DNA of 64,000 nucleotides from Bacteroidota bacterium (GCA_947453145.1 CANGFA010000002.1:1-64000), one strand, 5' to 3'; shown: positions 1 through 8,299, counted from the first letter of the stretch. The notes: a model not told the origin generated them from the letters alone. A program made the numbers and translations.

Positions 1-2400
1 AATACGGCGCGCATGGATTTAACCTCTACTTTAAATTATGTAGCACCTTCCTTTAACTATAATAAACAATCTGGTGCAGATGGTGCCGATCATATTGATA
101 TTGGTACTTTAAGAGGTCTTGGTCCAGATCAAACCTTGGTATTAATTAACGGAAAACGTAGACATAGCACAGCTTTCATTGGTTTATTTGGAACCAGAGG
201 CCGAGGAAATTCGGGCGTAGATTTAAACGGATTCCCACAGTCTGCAGTGGATAGAATCGAAATTTTACGAGATGGTGCTTCTGCACAATATGGATCTGAT
301 GCGATTGCAGGGGTGATGAATATTGTATTAAGAAAAAATACCGGCGAATGGAATATTACAACAGGAGTTGCTGGTTACTATGATAAAAAATTCAATACCA
401 ATCAGTTCAAAAGTCAGAAAGAATATTTAACAGGGAATGCCATTGATGGAGTAACCCAATCTTTTTCTGCGAATCGTGGTTTTGATTTAGGAAAAAAAGG
501 AGGCTTTATTAATTTATCCTTGGATTTATTAGACCAAGGAAAAACATTCCGTCAAGCAGCAAGCGATGATATTACTAAAGCAGATGGCTTACCTACTAAT
601 ACCTGGAGAAGAGGCTTTGGAGATGGTTCGATGAAATCCATTGGCGCTATGTTTAACATGGAAGTCCCTTTAGGAGATGGTATTAAATTTTACGCATTTG
701 GTGGATTGAATTCAAAAAATTCAGACGCTTATGCCTACTCAAGAAACTGGTCTGCTAAACCAACTCGTTTTCCTGTAGATTCAAAAGGCAAATTAATTTA
801 TGTCCCAAGTATTATGTTTGCTACTGGTTCCGGAGACACTACCTACAACCCACATATCCAAACTAAAATTGAGGATATCTCCATGGTTACCGGTTTTTCA
901 AAATCATCCACTACAGGATGGGATTGGGATTTTAGTAATGCCTTTGGATACAATAATTTTCATTACTATGGCGATGGCACATTTAATGCTTCCAATATTG
1001 GGAGTGTAGCACAAACACATTTTGATGATGGTGGATTTAACTTTTTACAAAACACAACCAATTTAGATTTATCAAAACAATTTGGAAAAGTAAATGAGGG
1101 CGGTGTTAAAGTTTCTTTTGGATCAGAATTCAGAATTGAAAACTATTCTATTTATAGAGGCGAACCCGCTTCTTACAAATTATTTACCAATACTTATGGT
1201 TTAGAGCAAGCACCAGGTTCACAGGGTTTTCCAGGTTTTAGCCCTGCAGATAAAATAAATGCCAATAGATTAGTTTCTGGTGCTTATGGTGACTTAGAAT
1301 ACACCCCTACTTCAAGATTACTATTAACAGGTGCTGTTAGACTAGAATATTATTCTGATTTTGGCGCAGTGAGTACTTATAAAACATCTTTCCGTTATAA
1401 AGCAACGGATAATTTTAATTTCAGAGGATCTTTTAGTACAGGATACCGTGCGCCTTCCTTACAACAAAAATATTTTAGTAATACCTTAACTTCATTCTCT
1501 GGTGGTGAATTAGTTCAATCTAGAATTGCCAATAACGACGACCCATTAACCAAGTTAGCCGGCATCCCTTCTTTAAAACAAGAAACTTCCATTAATACAA
1601 GTTTAGGATTTTCTTGGAAACCTGCTAAGGGATTAACTTTCACAGTAGACGGCTACAGCATTAAAATGAAAGACCGTGTAGTATTATCTGGTTTATTTGG
1701 CGCATCTGATCCAAGTTTGCCAACAGCATTTACTAGTAAATTAAATGCCTTGGGGGTTTCCACTGCACAGTTCTTTGCCAACGCTGTAAATACGACCAAC
1801 ACCGGTATGGATGTGGTTGCTGACTATCAAAAGAAAATTTCCAACAAAGAGCGTTTTAAAATTTTATTTGTAGCTAATTTCCAAGGTATCACTATCGATG
1901 ATGTGCATATTCCAAGTGCACTAAACACCAATGATTACAACGCAAATACTTTCTTTAATGATCGTGAAAAATATTTCTTAAAAGCCTCTGCACCAAAATC
2001 TAAATTCTCAACTAGTTTTGATTATACTAAAAACAAAATAAGTGTTGGCGCTAGAGTAACTTACTTTGGTGACCTTGCTTTAACAGGATTTGGCATTAAT
2101 GGAGATGGCATTAATCCTCAAGTGCCTGCAGATGCAGATGCCACTGGCAATACCTTAGTTCCTGAAGTTTTCAACTACAAAGGAAAATTCACTACCGATA
2201 TTTACATGAATGTACAAATGCATAAGAACACCTCTTTAATTATAGGTGCAGACAATATATTTAATATACATCCCGACTTTGCAGTAAATCCACAAGCTAA
2301 ATGGTGGGCTGGCGATAATGAAACCGGCGGTCCTTGGGACGGTGTACAAATGGGATACAATGGTTTAAGATTATTTACCAAGTTATCATTTAAATTCTAA
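1..2400 (+). CDS. TonB-dependent receptor, 3' part (5' end outside window)
   Basis: The reading frame is open from the first base, so the true start, signal peptide and any N-terminal extension are missing; 799 codons remain. Early residues carry plug-domain signatures (TLRGLGPDQTLVLINGKRRH, then RIEILRDGASAQYGSDAIAG), followed by a long aromatic-rich alternating stretch typical of a 22-strand outer-membrane barrel. The chain ends in KLSFKF, and a terminal aromatic is usual for barrels inserted by BAM. The family imports siderophores, cobalamin, glycans or other large ligands using TonB energy. The substrate cannot be told from the sequence, and no SusD partner follows. A strong hairpin lies just downstream. 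Confidence 0.93.
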   Translation, partial: NTARMDLTSTLNYVAPSFNYNKQSGADGADHIDIGTLRGLGPDQTLVLINGKRRHSTAFIGLFGTRGRGNSGVDLNGFPQSAVDRIEILRDGASAQYGSDAIAGVMNIVLRKNTGEWNITTGVAGYYDKKFNTNQFKSQKEYLTGNAIDGVTQSFSANRGFDLGKKGGFINLSLDLLDQGKTFRQAASDDITKADGLPTNTWRRGFGDGSMKSIGAMFNMEVPLGDGIKFYAFGGLNSKNSDAYAYSRNWSAKPTRFPVDSKGKLIYVPSIMFATGSGDTTYNPHIQTKIEDISMVTGFSKSSTTGWDWDFSNAFGYNNFHYYGDGTFNASNIGSVAQTHFDDGGFNFLQNTTNLDLSKQFGKVNEGGVKVSFGSEFRIENYSIYRGEPASYKLFTNTYGLEQAPGSQGFPGFSPADKINANRLVSGAYGDLEYTPTSRLLLTGAVRLEYYSDFGAVSTYKTSFRYKATDNFNFRGSFSTGYRAPSLQQKYFSNTLTSFSGGELVQSRIANNDDPLTKLAGIPSLKQETSINTSLGFSWKPAKGLTFTVDGYSIKMKDRVVLSGLFGASDPSLPTAFTSKLNALGVSTAQFFANAVNTTNTGMDVVADYQKKISNKERFKILFVANFQGITIDDVHIPSALNTNDYNANTFFNDREKYFLKASAPKSKFSTSFDYTKNKISVGARVTYFGDLALTGFGINGDGINPQVPADADATGNTLVPEVFNYKGKFTTDIYMNVQMHKNTSLIIGADNIFNIHPDFAVNPQAKWWAGDNETGGPWDGVQMGYNGLRLFTKLSFKF

Positions 2401-2441
2401 TCATCGAATTCATGATTGCGCTTGATAAATAATTGCGCATC

Positions 2442-2472
2442 AAAAAAGGTCCAGCATAGCTGGACCTTTTTT
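2442..2472. terminator. Bidirectional intrinsic terminator
   Basis: Perfect 14-bp stem (AAAAAAGGTCCAGC with its complement) around an ATA loop. It is flanked by A and T runs and so can act on both strands. It lies between the convergent receptor gene and the Rieske oxygenase gene. Confidence 0.88.
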
Positions 2473-2522
2473 GATTATTGAACTTATTCGTTAAATCCTA
2501 GATGGTAAATCAGTATTTAAAA

Positions 2523-3614
2523 TTACTGATTTAAAAAATGAGCGAGTAAACTATGAAAATGATGCGTGCCTTGCTCACGCTGCGTTGCATAACGTCCATG
2601 ATGATAAAATCGAGAGCGAATACCTTGTTGTACATGCTGTACTATTTCTTCATCTTCTTGTTCTACGCTATCTAATCCACTTCCGGCACCCTTGCCTAAT
2701 TTAGTTTTATCAAAAACAAAACTTAAGAAACTTACTTTGGTATTACCTGCATCCACAGGGGTGATTATATTTAAAGACAATCCCCATGGATAAAAATTAA
2801 ACATCATATTGGGGAATACCCAAAAATAATACGCTGCAATAAGCTTGCCTGCATCGGGATGCCCTGCTGGTATTTCAAAACAATGCGTATCGTCCTTTGC
2901 AATTCCTAACTGCAAATTGGCATATTTAAATATTTCAGTTGTATAATCTTTAAAATCTAAAAATGCATTTAAACCAGGATGCACAAATGGAATATGAAAT
3001 CCTTCCAAATAATTTTCACAGTACAAAGCCCAATTGGCTTTGATATAATAATCATTCGATCTGGATGCATCAAAAACTAAATCATTTATAGGCAACCAAC
3101 CAATGCGTCCCTCCATTTGTCTAAAAAATAATTCAGGACCTAACCCTTTTGTTAATTGTGTAAATAACAAAGGGCCCCATTGGTATAATGGTAAATGAGG
3201 TAGGTGATTATTTTCGGGAATAAAATTTTCAACGTCCTTAAACTCCGGCATGGAAATAAATTTTCCATCCAAATGAAAAGAACGACCATGGTATTTACAA
3301 CGCAAATGTTTTTGTGCACTGCAAGGTTCATACACCATTAAATTACCGCGGTGTGTACACACATTAGACAAGCAATGAATATGCTCCTGGGCATCCCGGG
3401 TTAACACCAAGGGCTCGTCCAAATAGTTTTCCAATAATTTAATGGGATGTGCATCTCCTGCCTTAGGCACCATGCCGCTATGACCAAGATACTGCCAACT
3501 TGGGGCAAATATTTTTTCCTTAGACGCTTCTAACCACTTGGTTTCTAAGTAAAAGCGGGTATCTATCGTCTTAGCCCGTGCAATATTAGAATCTATAAAA
3601 AAGGGCTTTTCCAT
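2523..3614 (-). CDS. Rieske [2Fe-2S] ring-hydroxylating-type oxygenase, alpha subunit
   Basis: A 363-residue protein starting at ATG 3614; an in-frame TTG 9 bases upstream is less likely. The Rieske domain binds a 2Fe-2S cluster through C86-x-H88 and C106-x2-H109. The catalytic domain has the mononuclear iron site ENYLEGFHIPFVH with H207 and H212. The third iron ligand is probably an Asp or Glu in the acidic EQEDEEIVQHV segment near the C terminus. The bridging residue three before H207 is Glu204, where aromatic dioxygenases have Asp. Glu here is known from quaternary-amine enzymes such as CntA and plant choline monooxygenase. No reductase, ferredoxin or beta subunit is adjacent, so electron supply must come from elsewhere. 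The substrate is unknown; an N-methyl or quaternary amine is a guess. Confidence 0.88.
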   Translation of the reverse strand: MEKPFFIDSNIARAKTIDTRFYLETKWLEASKEKIFAPSWQYLGHSGMVPKAGDAHPIKLLENYLDEPLVLTRDAQEHIHCLSNVCTHRGNLMVYEPCSAQKHLRCKYHGRSFHLDGKFISMPEFKDVENFIPENNHLPHLPLYQWGPLLFTQLTKGLGPELFFRQMEGRIGWLPINDLVFDASRSNDYYIKANWALYCENYLEGFHIPFVHPGLNAFLDFKDYTTEIFKYANLQLGIAKDDTHCFEIPAGHPDAGKLIAAYYFWVFPNMMFNFYPWGLSLNIITPVDAGNTKVSFLSFVFDKTKLGKGAGSGLDSVEQEDEEIVQHVQQGIRSRFYHHGRYATQREQGTHHFHSLLAHFLNQ

Positions 3615-3671
3615 AACGCACAATTAGCCCCCAAGGTACTAAAAGCGCGCTAGAAAATATTCATAAAAATA

Positions 3672-3706
3672 CTAAATAATTTAGCTAATATTGCTAATAA
3701 ATTTAG
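3672..3706. promoter_or_regulatory. Palindromic AT-rich operator-like region upstream of umuD
   Basis: Directly upstream of umuD are a 6+1+6 palindrome CTAAATAATTTAG (3672-3684), a second inverted repeat TTAGC-N7-GCTAA (3681-3697), and a direct repeat GCTAATA at 3684-3690 and 3693-3699. A near-consensus promoter element TAAATTTA (3698-3705) ends 5 bases before the ATG. The symmetry suggests a regulator site, possibly damage-responsive, but it matches no LexA box that I know. AT-rich DNA makes chance palindromes common. Confidence 0.35.
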
Positions 3707-3710
3707 TTTT

Positions 3711-4154
3711 ATGGAATATATAGACATGGATCCTAGCGAGGGCATCGCCACCCAACAGATTAATAAAAATTACCAGTCCAGCCAAATTATACAGGCCAAT
3801 GCCACTGGTTTTGGAGCCGCTTCGGACGACTTTATGGAAAGAGGTATTGACCTCAATGAACAGCTCATTCAAAATAAGCCCGCCACTTTTTTCTTTAGAG
3901 TCAATAGTGACGCCATGCTCGGTGCCGGCATTCATATTGGAGATACTTTAATTGTGGACCGCAGTATTCCGCCTGCATCCGGAAAAGTAGTTGTGGCCAT
4001 TTTAAATGGCGAATTTTTAGTGCGTCGCATACAAATGCAAACACATAGCATTACCCTCCTACCCGAAAATAAAAAGTATGGAGCGATACATATTGAACAG
4101 TTGCAAGATTATAAAACCTGGGGCGTGGTTACCTATGTGATTCATGGTTTATAA
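3711..4154 (+). CDS. umuD: UmuD-like S24 protein lacking the catalytic Ser-Lys dyad
   Basis: A 147-residue relative of UmuD, the accessory subunit of translesion polymerase V. From DLNEQLIQ (about residue 47) onward it aligns without gaps to E. coli UmuD as I recall it. The E. coli active site has Ser60 in GDSM and Lys97 in EFTVKK. Here those positions read SDAM (Ala68, codon gcc) and EFLVRR (Arg105, codon cgt), so both catalytic residues are absent. The cleavage site Cys24-Gly25 corresponds to Thr32-Gly33 in NATGFG. Fold residues such as GDTLIVDRS and the C-terminal WGVVTYVI are kept, and the frame is intact. The protein probably binds UmuC but should not self-cleave. The gene lies 74 bases upstream of umuC and presumably shares its transcript. 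Confidence 0.9.
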   Translation: MEYIDMDPSEGIATQQINKNYQSSQIIQANATGFGAASDDFMERGIDLNEQLIQNKPATFFFRVNSDAMLGAGIHIGDTLIVDRSIPPASGKVVVAILNGEFLVRRIQMQTHSITLLPENKKYGAIHIEQLQDYKTWGVVTYVIHGL

Positions 4155-4228
4155 AAAATATTTTTTCGAAAGTATTTTCTAGTCACTTTTTTGTAGTCAA
4201 TTAATAAGTGTGTTTAAAATTTAATATT

Positions 4229-5524
4229 GTGCAAGCGATTATTGATTGTAATAGTTTTTATTGTTCCTGCGAGCGGCTTTTTGCACCCGGTTTGCAAAAT
4301 GCGCCCATTGTTGTTTTAAGTAACAACGATGGTTGTATTGTTTCTCGTTCCGATGAAGCAAAAAAATTAGGTATTGAAATGGCAGCGCCGTATTTTCAGG
4401 AAGCCGAGCGTATTAAAAAATTTGGCGTACATACTTTTTCCTCTAATTATCATTTATATGGCGACCTGAGTTGGCGCGTGATGGAAACTATGCGCTCCTT
4501 GCTACCACCGGGTCATGTAGAAGTGTATTCCGTAGACGAAGCCTTTGTGGACTTAAAACATATTGCTTCCGAAGATCTGTATGATTTTTGTACCCACTTA
4601 AAAAATACCATTGAAACCTGGACCGGTATTTCGGTTTCTATTGGTGCAGCACCCAATAAAGTGTTAAGTAAAGTAGCCAACCGATTGGCTAAAAAAAATA
4701 AAGTACAAACCAATTGCGTAGTGATATTAGACAGTACGCAAAAAATTCAAACCGCTTTACAAAAAACACCTATCGAAGATGTTTGGGGCATTGGTTTTAG
4801 GTACAGTGAAAAATTAAAAGTATATGGTATTAACACCGCTTTTGCATTAAGCATGAAAGATATGAGTTGGGGTAAAAAGTTTTTAGGCGGCATTACGGGT
4901 ATTAAATTAATTAGAGAACTCAAAGGATTACCCACCCATGAAATGCAAGCACCACGTACCGAGAAAAAAATGATTGCCACTACGCGCATGTTTGGCAGAG
5001 ACGTAAATACTTGGCAGGATATTGAGGAAGCTTTGGCCACCTACGCCACACGTTGCTGCGAAAAATTAAGACGACAACATAGCGCTGCTAAATGTGTGCA
5101 AGTGTTTTTACTACTTAAGCCCCTACCCCAAACCTATCCTTCCGAAAGCAGTCATTACCATCGAGGTAGTCATGTAAGTGGCTATGCTGCTTTAGATAAT
5201 CCTAGTAATCTTACCCCCGATATTATAAAAGCCGCTCTGGCCATTGGCAAAAACTTATTTGAGCAGGGCAGTACCTATAAAAAAGCAGGTGTTATTGTGA
5301 GTGATTTTGTACCCGACAATGCCTTACAAACCAACCTATTTGTGGAACCCACCGATGCAAGACGCAAAAAGCTAATGAATGTAATTGACAATATGAATGC
5401 CGCCTACCGCAATGATGTACTCAAATTTGGCACTACCGGCACGCATAAAAACTGGAAAATGCGCAGTGAAAAGCGCAGTAAACGCTATACCACCCGATGG
5501 GATGAGCTATGCGTGGTCCGCTAA
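4229..5524 (+). CDS. umuC: UmuC, Y-family translesion DNA polymerase
   Basis: A 431-residue catalytic subunit of Pol V type. I place the start at GTG 4229, giving (M)QAIIDCNSFYCSCE, because the family begins a few residues before the metal-binding Asp of the DxNxFYxSCE motif; an in-frame GTG at 4208 would add seven residues. The palm motif YSVDEAFVDL supplies the Asp-Glu pair, and SNNDGCIVSRSDEAKKLG is the standard fingers segment. The helix-hairpin-helix region VWGIGFRYSEKL and the little finger follow. A QTNLF motif near the C terminus resembles a beta-clamp binding site. The polymerase looks fully active, in contrast to its partner. By eye the umuDC DNA is a little richer in GC than its neighbours. 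Confidence 0.95.
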   Translation: MQAIIDCNSFYCSCERLFAPGLQNAPIVVLSNNDGCIVSRSDEAKKLGIEMAAPYFQEAERIKKFGVHTFSSNYHLYGDLSWRVMETMRSLLPPGHVEVYSVDEAFVDLKHIASEDLYDFCTHLKNTIETWTGISVSIGAAPNKVLSKVANRLAKKNKVQTNCVVILDSTQKIQTALQKTPIEDVWGIGFRYSEKLKVYGINTAFALSMKDMSWGKKFLGGITGIKLIRELKGLPTHEMQAPRTEKKMIATTRMFGRDVNTWQDIEEALATYATRCCEKLRRQHSAAKCVQVFLLLKPLPQTYPSESSHYHRGSHVSGYAALDNPSNLTPDIIKAALAIGKNLFEQGSTYKKAGVIVSDFVPDNALQTNLFVEPTDARRKKLMNVIDNMNAAYRNDVLKFGTTGTHKNWKMRSEKRSKRYTTRWDELCVVR

Positions 5525-5579
5525 ACACAGGTGGTGGAAAACCCTTTTATAAAAATTCGTATAAATGCGTTCGCTATCG

Positions 5580-5587
5580 TATTTTTG
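5580..5587 (+). promoter_or_regulatory. TAnnTTTG promoter element (TATTTTTG) before carB half
   Basis: Exact match to the Bacteroidota -7 consensus, 15 bases before the ATG at 5603, within the gap after umuC. It suggests transcription independent of umuDC. No clear -33 TTG is visible. Confidence 0.5.
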
Positions 5588-5602
5588 CCCAATTTTATAC
5601 TT

Positions 5603-6796
5603 ATGAGCAACAATTTAAACTCCAACGAATCCATCCCATCCAAAAAGAAAAAAATTATTGTATTAGGAAGTGGTCCTAATCGTATTGGACAAGGTATTGA
5701 ATTTGATTATTGTTGTGTACACGGTTTACTTGCCGTAAAAGAATCGGGTTACGAAGCCATTATGGTAAACTGTAACCCAGAAACCGTATCCACCGATTTC
5801 GATATGGCCGATAAATTGTATTTCGAGCCTGTGTTTTGGGAACATCTTTGGGAAATTATTGAATTAGAACAACCCGAGGGCGTAATTGTACAATTAGGTG
5901 GACAAACAGCCTTAAAATTAGCGAAGCGTTTAACCGAAAGAGGGATTAAAATTATAGGTACTTCATTTGATAGTTTAGATATTGCCGAAGACAGAGGTCG
6001 CTTTAGTGACTTGTTAAAAGAGTTGAAAATCCCTTATCCAAATTATGGTACCGCATACACTGCCGAAGAAGCCATTGAAGTTGCGAACCAAGTTGGCTAC
6101 CCAGTACTCGTAAGACCTAGTTATGTAATTGGGGGTCAAAGAATGCGTATTGTAATAAATGACGCCGAAGTAGAAACTGCTGTAGTAGGAATTTTAAAAC
6201 ATATTCCTGATAATAAAATTTTAATTGATCATTTTTTAGATCGTTGTCAGGAAGCGGAAGTAGATGCCATTTTTGACGGAGAGACTTTTCATGTAATGGG
6301 TGTGATGGAACACATTGAACCTGCTGGTATTCATAGTGGTGATAGCAATGCGGTATTACCTGCATTTAACTTAACCCCATTAATTGTAGAGACCATGGAA
6401 TTTTACAGTGAGAAAATTGCAAGAGCTTTAAATATTAGAGGGTTGATTAATATTCAGTTTGCTATTAAAGATGATAAAGTATATGTAATTGAAGCTAATC
6501 CAAGAGCTTCCAGAACTACACCTTTCATTGCAAAAGCCTACCAAATACCTTATTTAAATATTGCGACCAAAATAATGTTGGGTGCCGCTAAGCTAACCGA
6601 CTTTACCATGGATAAAAAATTAGACGGTTACGCGATTAAAGAACCGGTATTTAGTTTTGATAAATTCCCTGGTGTAAATAAAGAATTAGGACCAGAGATG
6701 AAGAGCACAGGAGAAGCGATTCGTTTTATCAAAGACTTACGCGACCCTTACTTCAGAACATTGTACAAGGAGCGTTCCATGAACCTAAGCCGTTAA
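5603..6796 (+). CDS. carB: Carbamoyl-phosphate synthase large subunit, C-terminal half only
   Basis: A 397-residue protein that matches only the second (carbamate-phosphorylating) synthetase half of CarB, normally a chain of about 940-1075 residues. It begins at the inter-domain linker (SNESIPSKKKK), continues with GSGPNRIGQGIEFDYCCVHG and the ATP-grasp region (VRPSYVIGGQRM, EHIEPAGIHSGDSNAV, EANPRASRTTPF), and ends at YFRTLYKERSMNLSR. The N-terminal carboxyphosphate half and oligomerisation domain are not encoded upstream; umuC lies there. The C-terminal allosteric MGS domain is also absent, as in some other Bacteroidota. The frame is open 24 codons further upstream, but ATG 5603 fits the linker and the promoter-like motif. 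CarB split into two genes is known in Methanocaldococcus and Aquifex. Here it may be a true split gene or a displaced fragment. Confidence 0.88.
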   Translation: MSNNLNSNESIPSKKKKIIVLGSGPNRIGQGIEFDYCCVHGLLAVKESGYEAIMVNCNPETVSTDFDMADKLYFEPVFWEHLWEIIELEQPEGVIVQLGGQTALKLAKRLTERGIKIIGTSFDSLDIAEDRGRFSDLLKELKIPYPNYGTAYTAEEAIEVANQVGYPVLVRPSYVIGGQRMRIVINDAEVETAVVGILKHIPDNKILIDHFLDRCQEAEVDAIFDGETFHVMGVMEHIEPAGIHSGDSNAVLPAFNLTPLIVETMEFYSEKIARALNIRGLINIQFAIKDDKVYVIEANPRASRTTPFIAKAYQIPYLNIATKIMLGAAKLTDFTMDKKLDGYAIKEPVFSFDKFPGVNKELGPEMKSTGEAIRFIKDLRDPYFRTLYKERSMNLSR

Positions 6797-6807
6797 AATA
6801 AAAAAGT

Positions 6808-6825
6808 CCTTAAATTTTAATTAAG
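6808..6825 (+). repeat. First copy of an 18-bp repeat in the carB/peptidase gap
   Basis: CCTTAAATTTTAATTAAG occurs here and again at 6894-6911. In the second copy it forms the core of a perfect terminator hairpin; in this copy the outer stem pairing is lost. It looks like a decayed duplicate of that terminator. Confidence 0.6.
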
Positions 6826-6836
6826 TTAAAGTAAAT

Positions 6837-6863
6837 CAAAGCCACCGTTTATGGGTGGCTTTG
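6837..6863 (-). terminator. Hairpin, probable terminator
   Basis: A 10-bp stem CAAAGCCACC / GGTGGCTTTG with a 7-base loop. The minus strand continues into a T-rich tail (ATTTAC). The plus strand continues into A, so it is more likely a backup terminator for the minus-strand peptidase transcript. Confidence 0.5.
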
Positions 6864-6882
6864 AAAAAATCATAAGACGAAA

Positions 6883-6923
6883 AATAAATAAGCCCTTAAA
6901 TTTTAATTAAGGGCTTATTTATT
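6883..6923. terminator. Strong bidirectional terminator hairpin
   Basis: A perfect 17-bp stem (AATAAATAAGCCCTTAA with its complement) and a 7-base loop lie between the convergent carB half and M28 peptidase genes. Its core is the second copy of the 18-bp repeat. Confidence 0.8.
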
Positions 6924-6925
6924 AT

Positions 6926-8299
6926 CTACGGATTCACACCATGTTGATCTACTAAATAAATGAATGCTGCAATGTTTACAGCGCCTAATAATAGTTCACG
7001 CTTATTTACATTTTCAAATACATCGGTCTTCGCATGATGTAAATCAAAATAACGTTGGCTGTCTGGAATCATACTTGATAAAATAATACTTTTATCATAA
7101 CCCGTTAATGGGCTAATATCAGCACCGCCACCACCTGAGGTAACTTCCGTTCCATAAGGTTTTAATAATGGAGTCCATTTTTCAAAACGTGCAAATTGTG
7201 CAGGTGAACAAGTAATGGCAATCGCTCTTGGGGTGAAACCACCTTCATCACTTTCTAAAGCCAGAATATGTTTTTCCTTATTTGTCTTAGCTAACTCGGC
7301 ATATTTAGCACCGCCCTTTCCACCATTTTCTTCATTGGCAAACAAAACAAATCGAATGGTATGTTTTGGTTGATAATTTAATGCTTTCATAGTACGTAAT
7401 ACTTCCATTGCATGCACCACACCTGCACCATCATCATGTGCACCTTCGTTTACATCCCAGCTATCTAAGTGGCCACCAATGGTAATAATTTCTTCGGGAT
7501 GTTCAGTACCTTTTAATTCAGCGACTACATTATTTTCGTCTGCATCAGGTAAATAAAAACCAAAGGTTTGCATTTGAGCGCGTACTGTTCCTTTTTTTGC
7601 TTGTGCATATAAAGCTTTTGCATCATTAGGACCTAAAGCCACAGCAGGAATTTTAGGTTGCGCTTCGTCATATACCATCGCACCCGTATGTGGGGCATTA
7701 TCAGGCGCTGAACTTAAAGAATGTATCATTACACCTACCGCTCCATATTTTGCAGCCCGGCTTGGGCCTGATCTTCTGTACACACCCGATGCACCATAAG
7801 CTTTAAATGTTTGAACGAATGTGGGATCAAACTCACTATTAAAATAAACGATCTTTCCTTTTACTTCGTCCTTTCTTTTTTCTAATTCATCAAAATTTGC
7901 AACAGCCAAAACATCTGCTTCTATTAACCCATTACTTCCTAAAGAATTTCCTAAAGCCAAGGCTTCTAGTTTTTGAACGGTGGGTTTGCCATTAATACCA
8001 ACAACGGCGGCAAAGTCTTTTCCCCCTCTTTGCCAGTTAGGTGTTTTACAAGCTTGGAAAAATACTTTGTCAGGGCTAAATGACTCCATATTACGCTTAC
8101 CCCAAACAGCTGCATTTTGTTGTTGTGGTGAACCGGCTAAACGGCCTCCAATTTTCTTAGTCAGTTCTCTCAACAAATCATAAGCCTTGCCGTTGGTCAT
8201 GATTTCATCAGACATTTTTTTAATCATCATACTATCTTGATTCACCTGTGCCTGAACCAGTAAAGGCAAGCAAAAAACCAGTAAAAATAATCTACGCAT
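6926..8299 (-). CDS. M28-family zinc metallopeptidase, secreted
   Basis: A 457-residue protein with signal peptide MRRLFLLVFCLPLLVQAQ; an upstream in-frame ATG at 8317 would add six residues. It resembles M28 aminopeptidase/carboxypeptidase Q-like enzymes of Bacteroidota. A PA-like insertion occupies roughly residues 125-245. Co-catalytic zinc ligands are visible as H277-x-D279 in GGHLDSWD, D289 in AHDDGAG, the E323-E324 pair in ANEENGG, D351 in ESDEGG, and a His in LHHAKTD near the C terminus. It should release amino acids or dipeptides from peptides in the periplasm or outside the cell. It is monocistronic, divergent from bshA and convergent with carB. The exact substrate is unknown. Confidence 0.88.
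   Translation of the reverse strand: MRRLFLLVFCLPLLVQAQVNQDSMMIKKMSDEIMTNGKAYDLLRELTKKIGGRLAGSPQQQNAAVWGKRNMESFSPDKVFFQACKTPNWQRGGKDFAAVVGINGKPTVQKLEALALGNSLGSNGLIEADVLAVANFDELEKRKDEVKGKIVYFNSEFDPTFVQTFKAYGASGVYRRSGPSRAAKYGAVGVMIHSLSSAPDNAPHTGAMVYDEAQPKIPAVALGPNDAKALYAQAKKGTVRAQMQTFGFYLPDADENNVVAELKGTEHPEEIITIGGHLDSWDVNEGAHDDGAGVVHAMEVLRTMKALNYQPKHTIRFVLFANEENGGKGGAKYAELAKTNKEKHILALESDEGGFTPRAIAITCSPAQFARFEKWTPLLKPYGTEVTSGGGGADISPLTGYDKSIILSSMIPDSQRYFDLHHAKTDVFENVNKRELLLGAVNIAAFIYLVDQHGVNP

Noticed and set aside
4155..4228. Possible hairpin and TAGTCA direct repeat between umuD and umuC
   Set aside because: Very short pairings in AT-rich sequence; not distinguishable from chance.
6837..6863. 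Hairpin read as a riboswitch or small RNA
   Set aside because: A simple 10-bp stem downstream of converging genes; termination is the simpler explanation.
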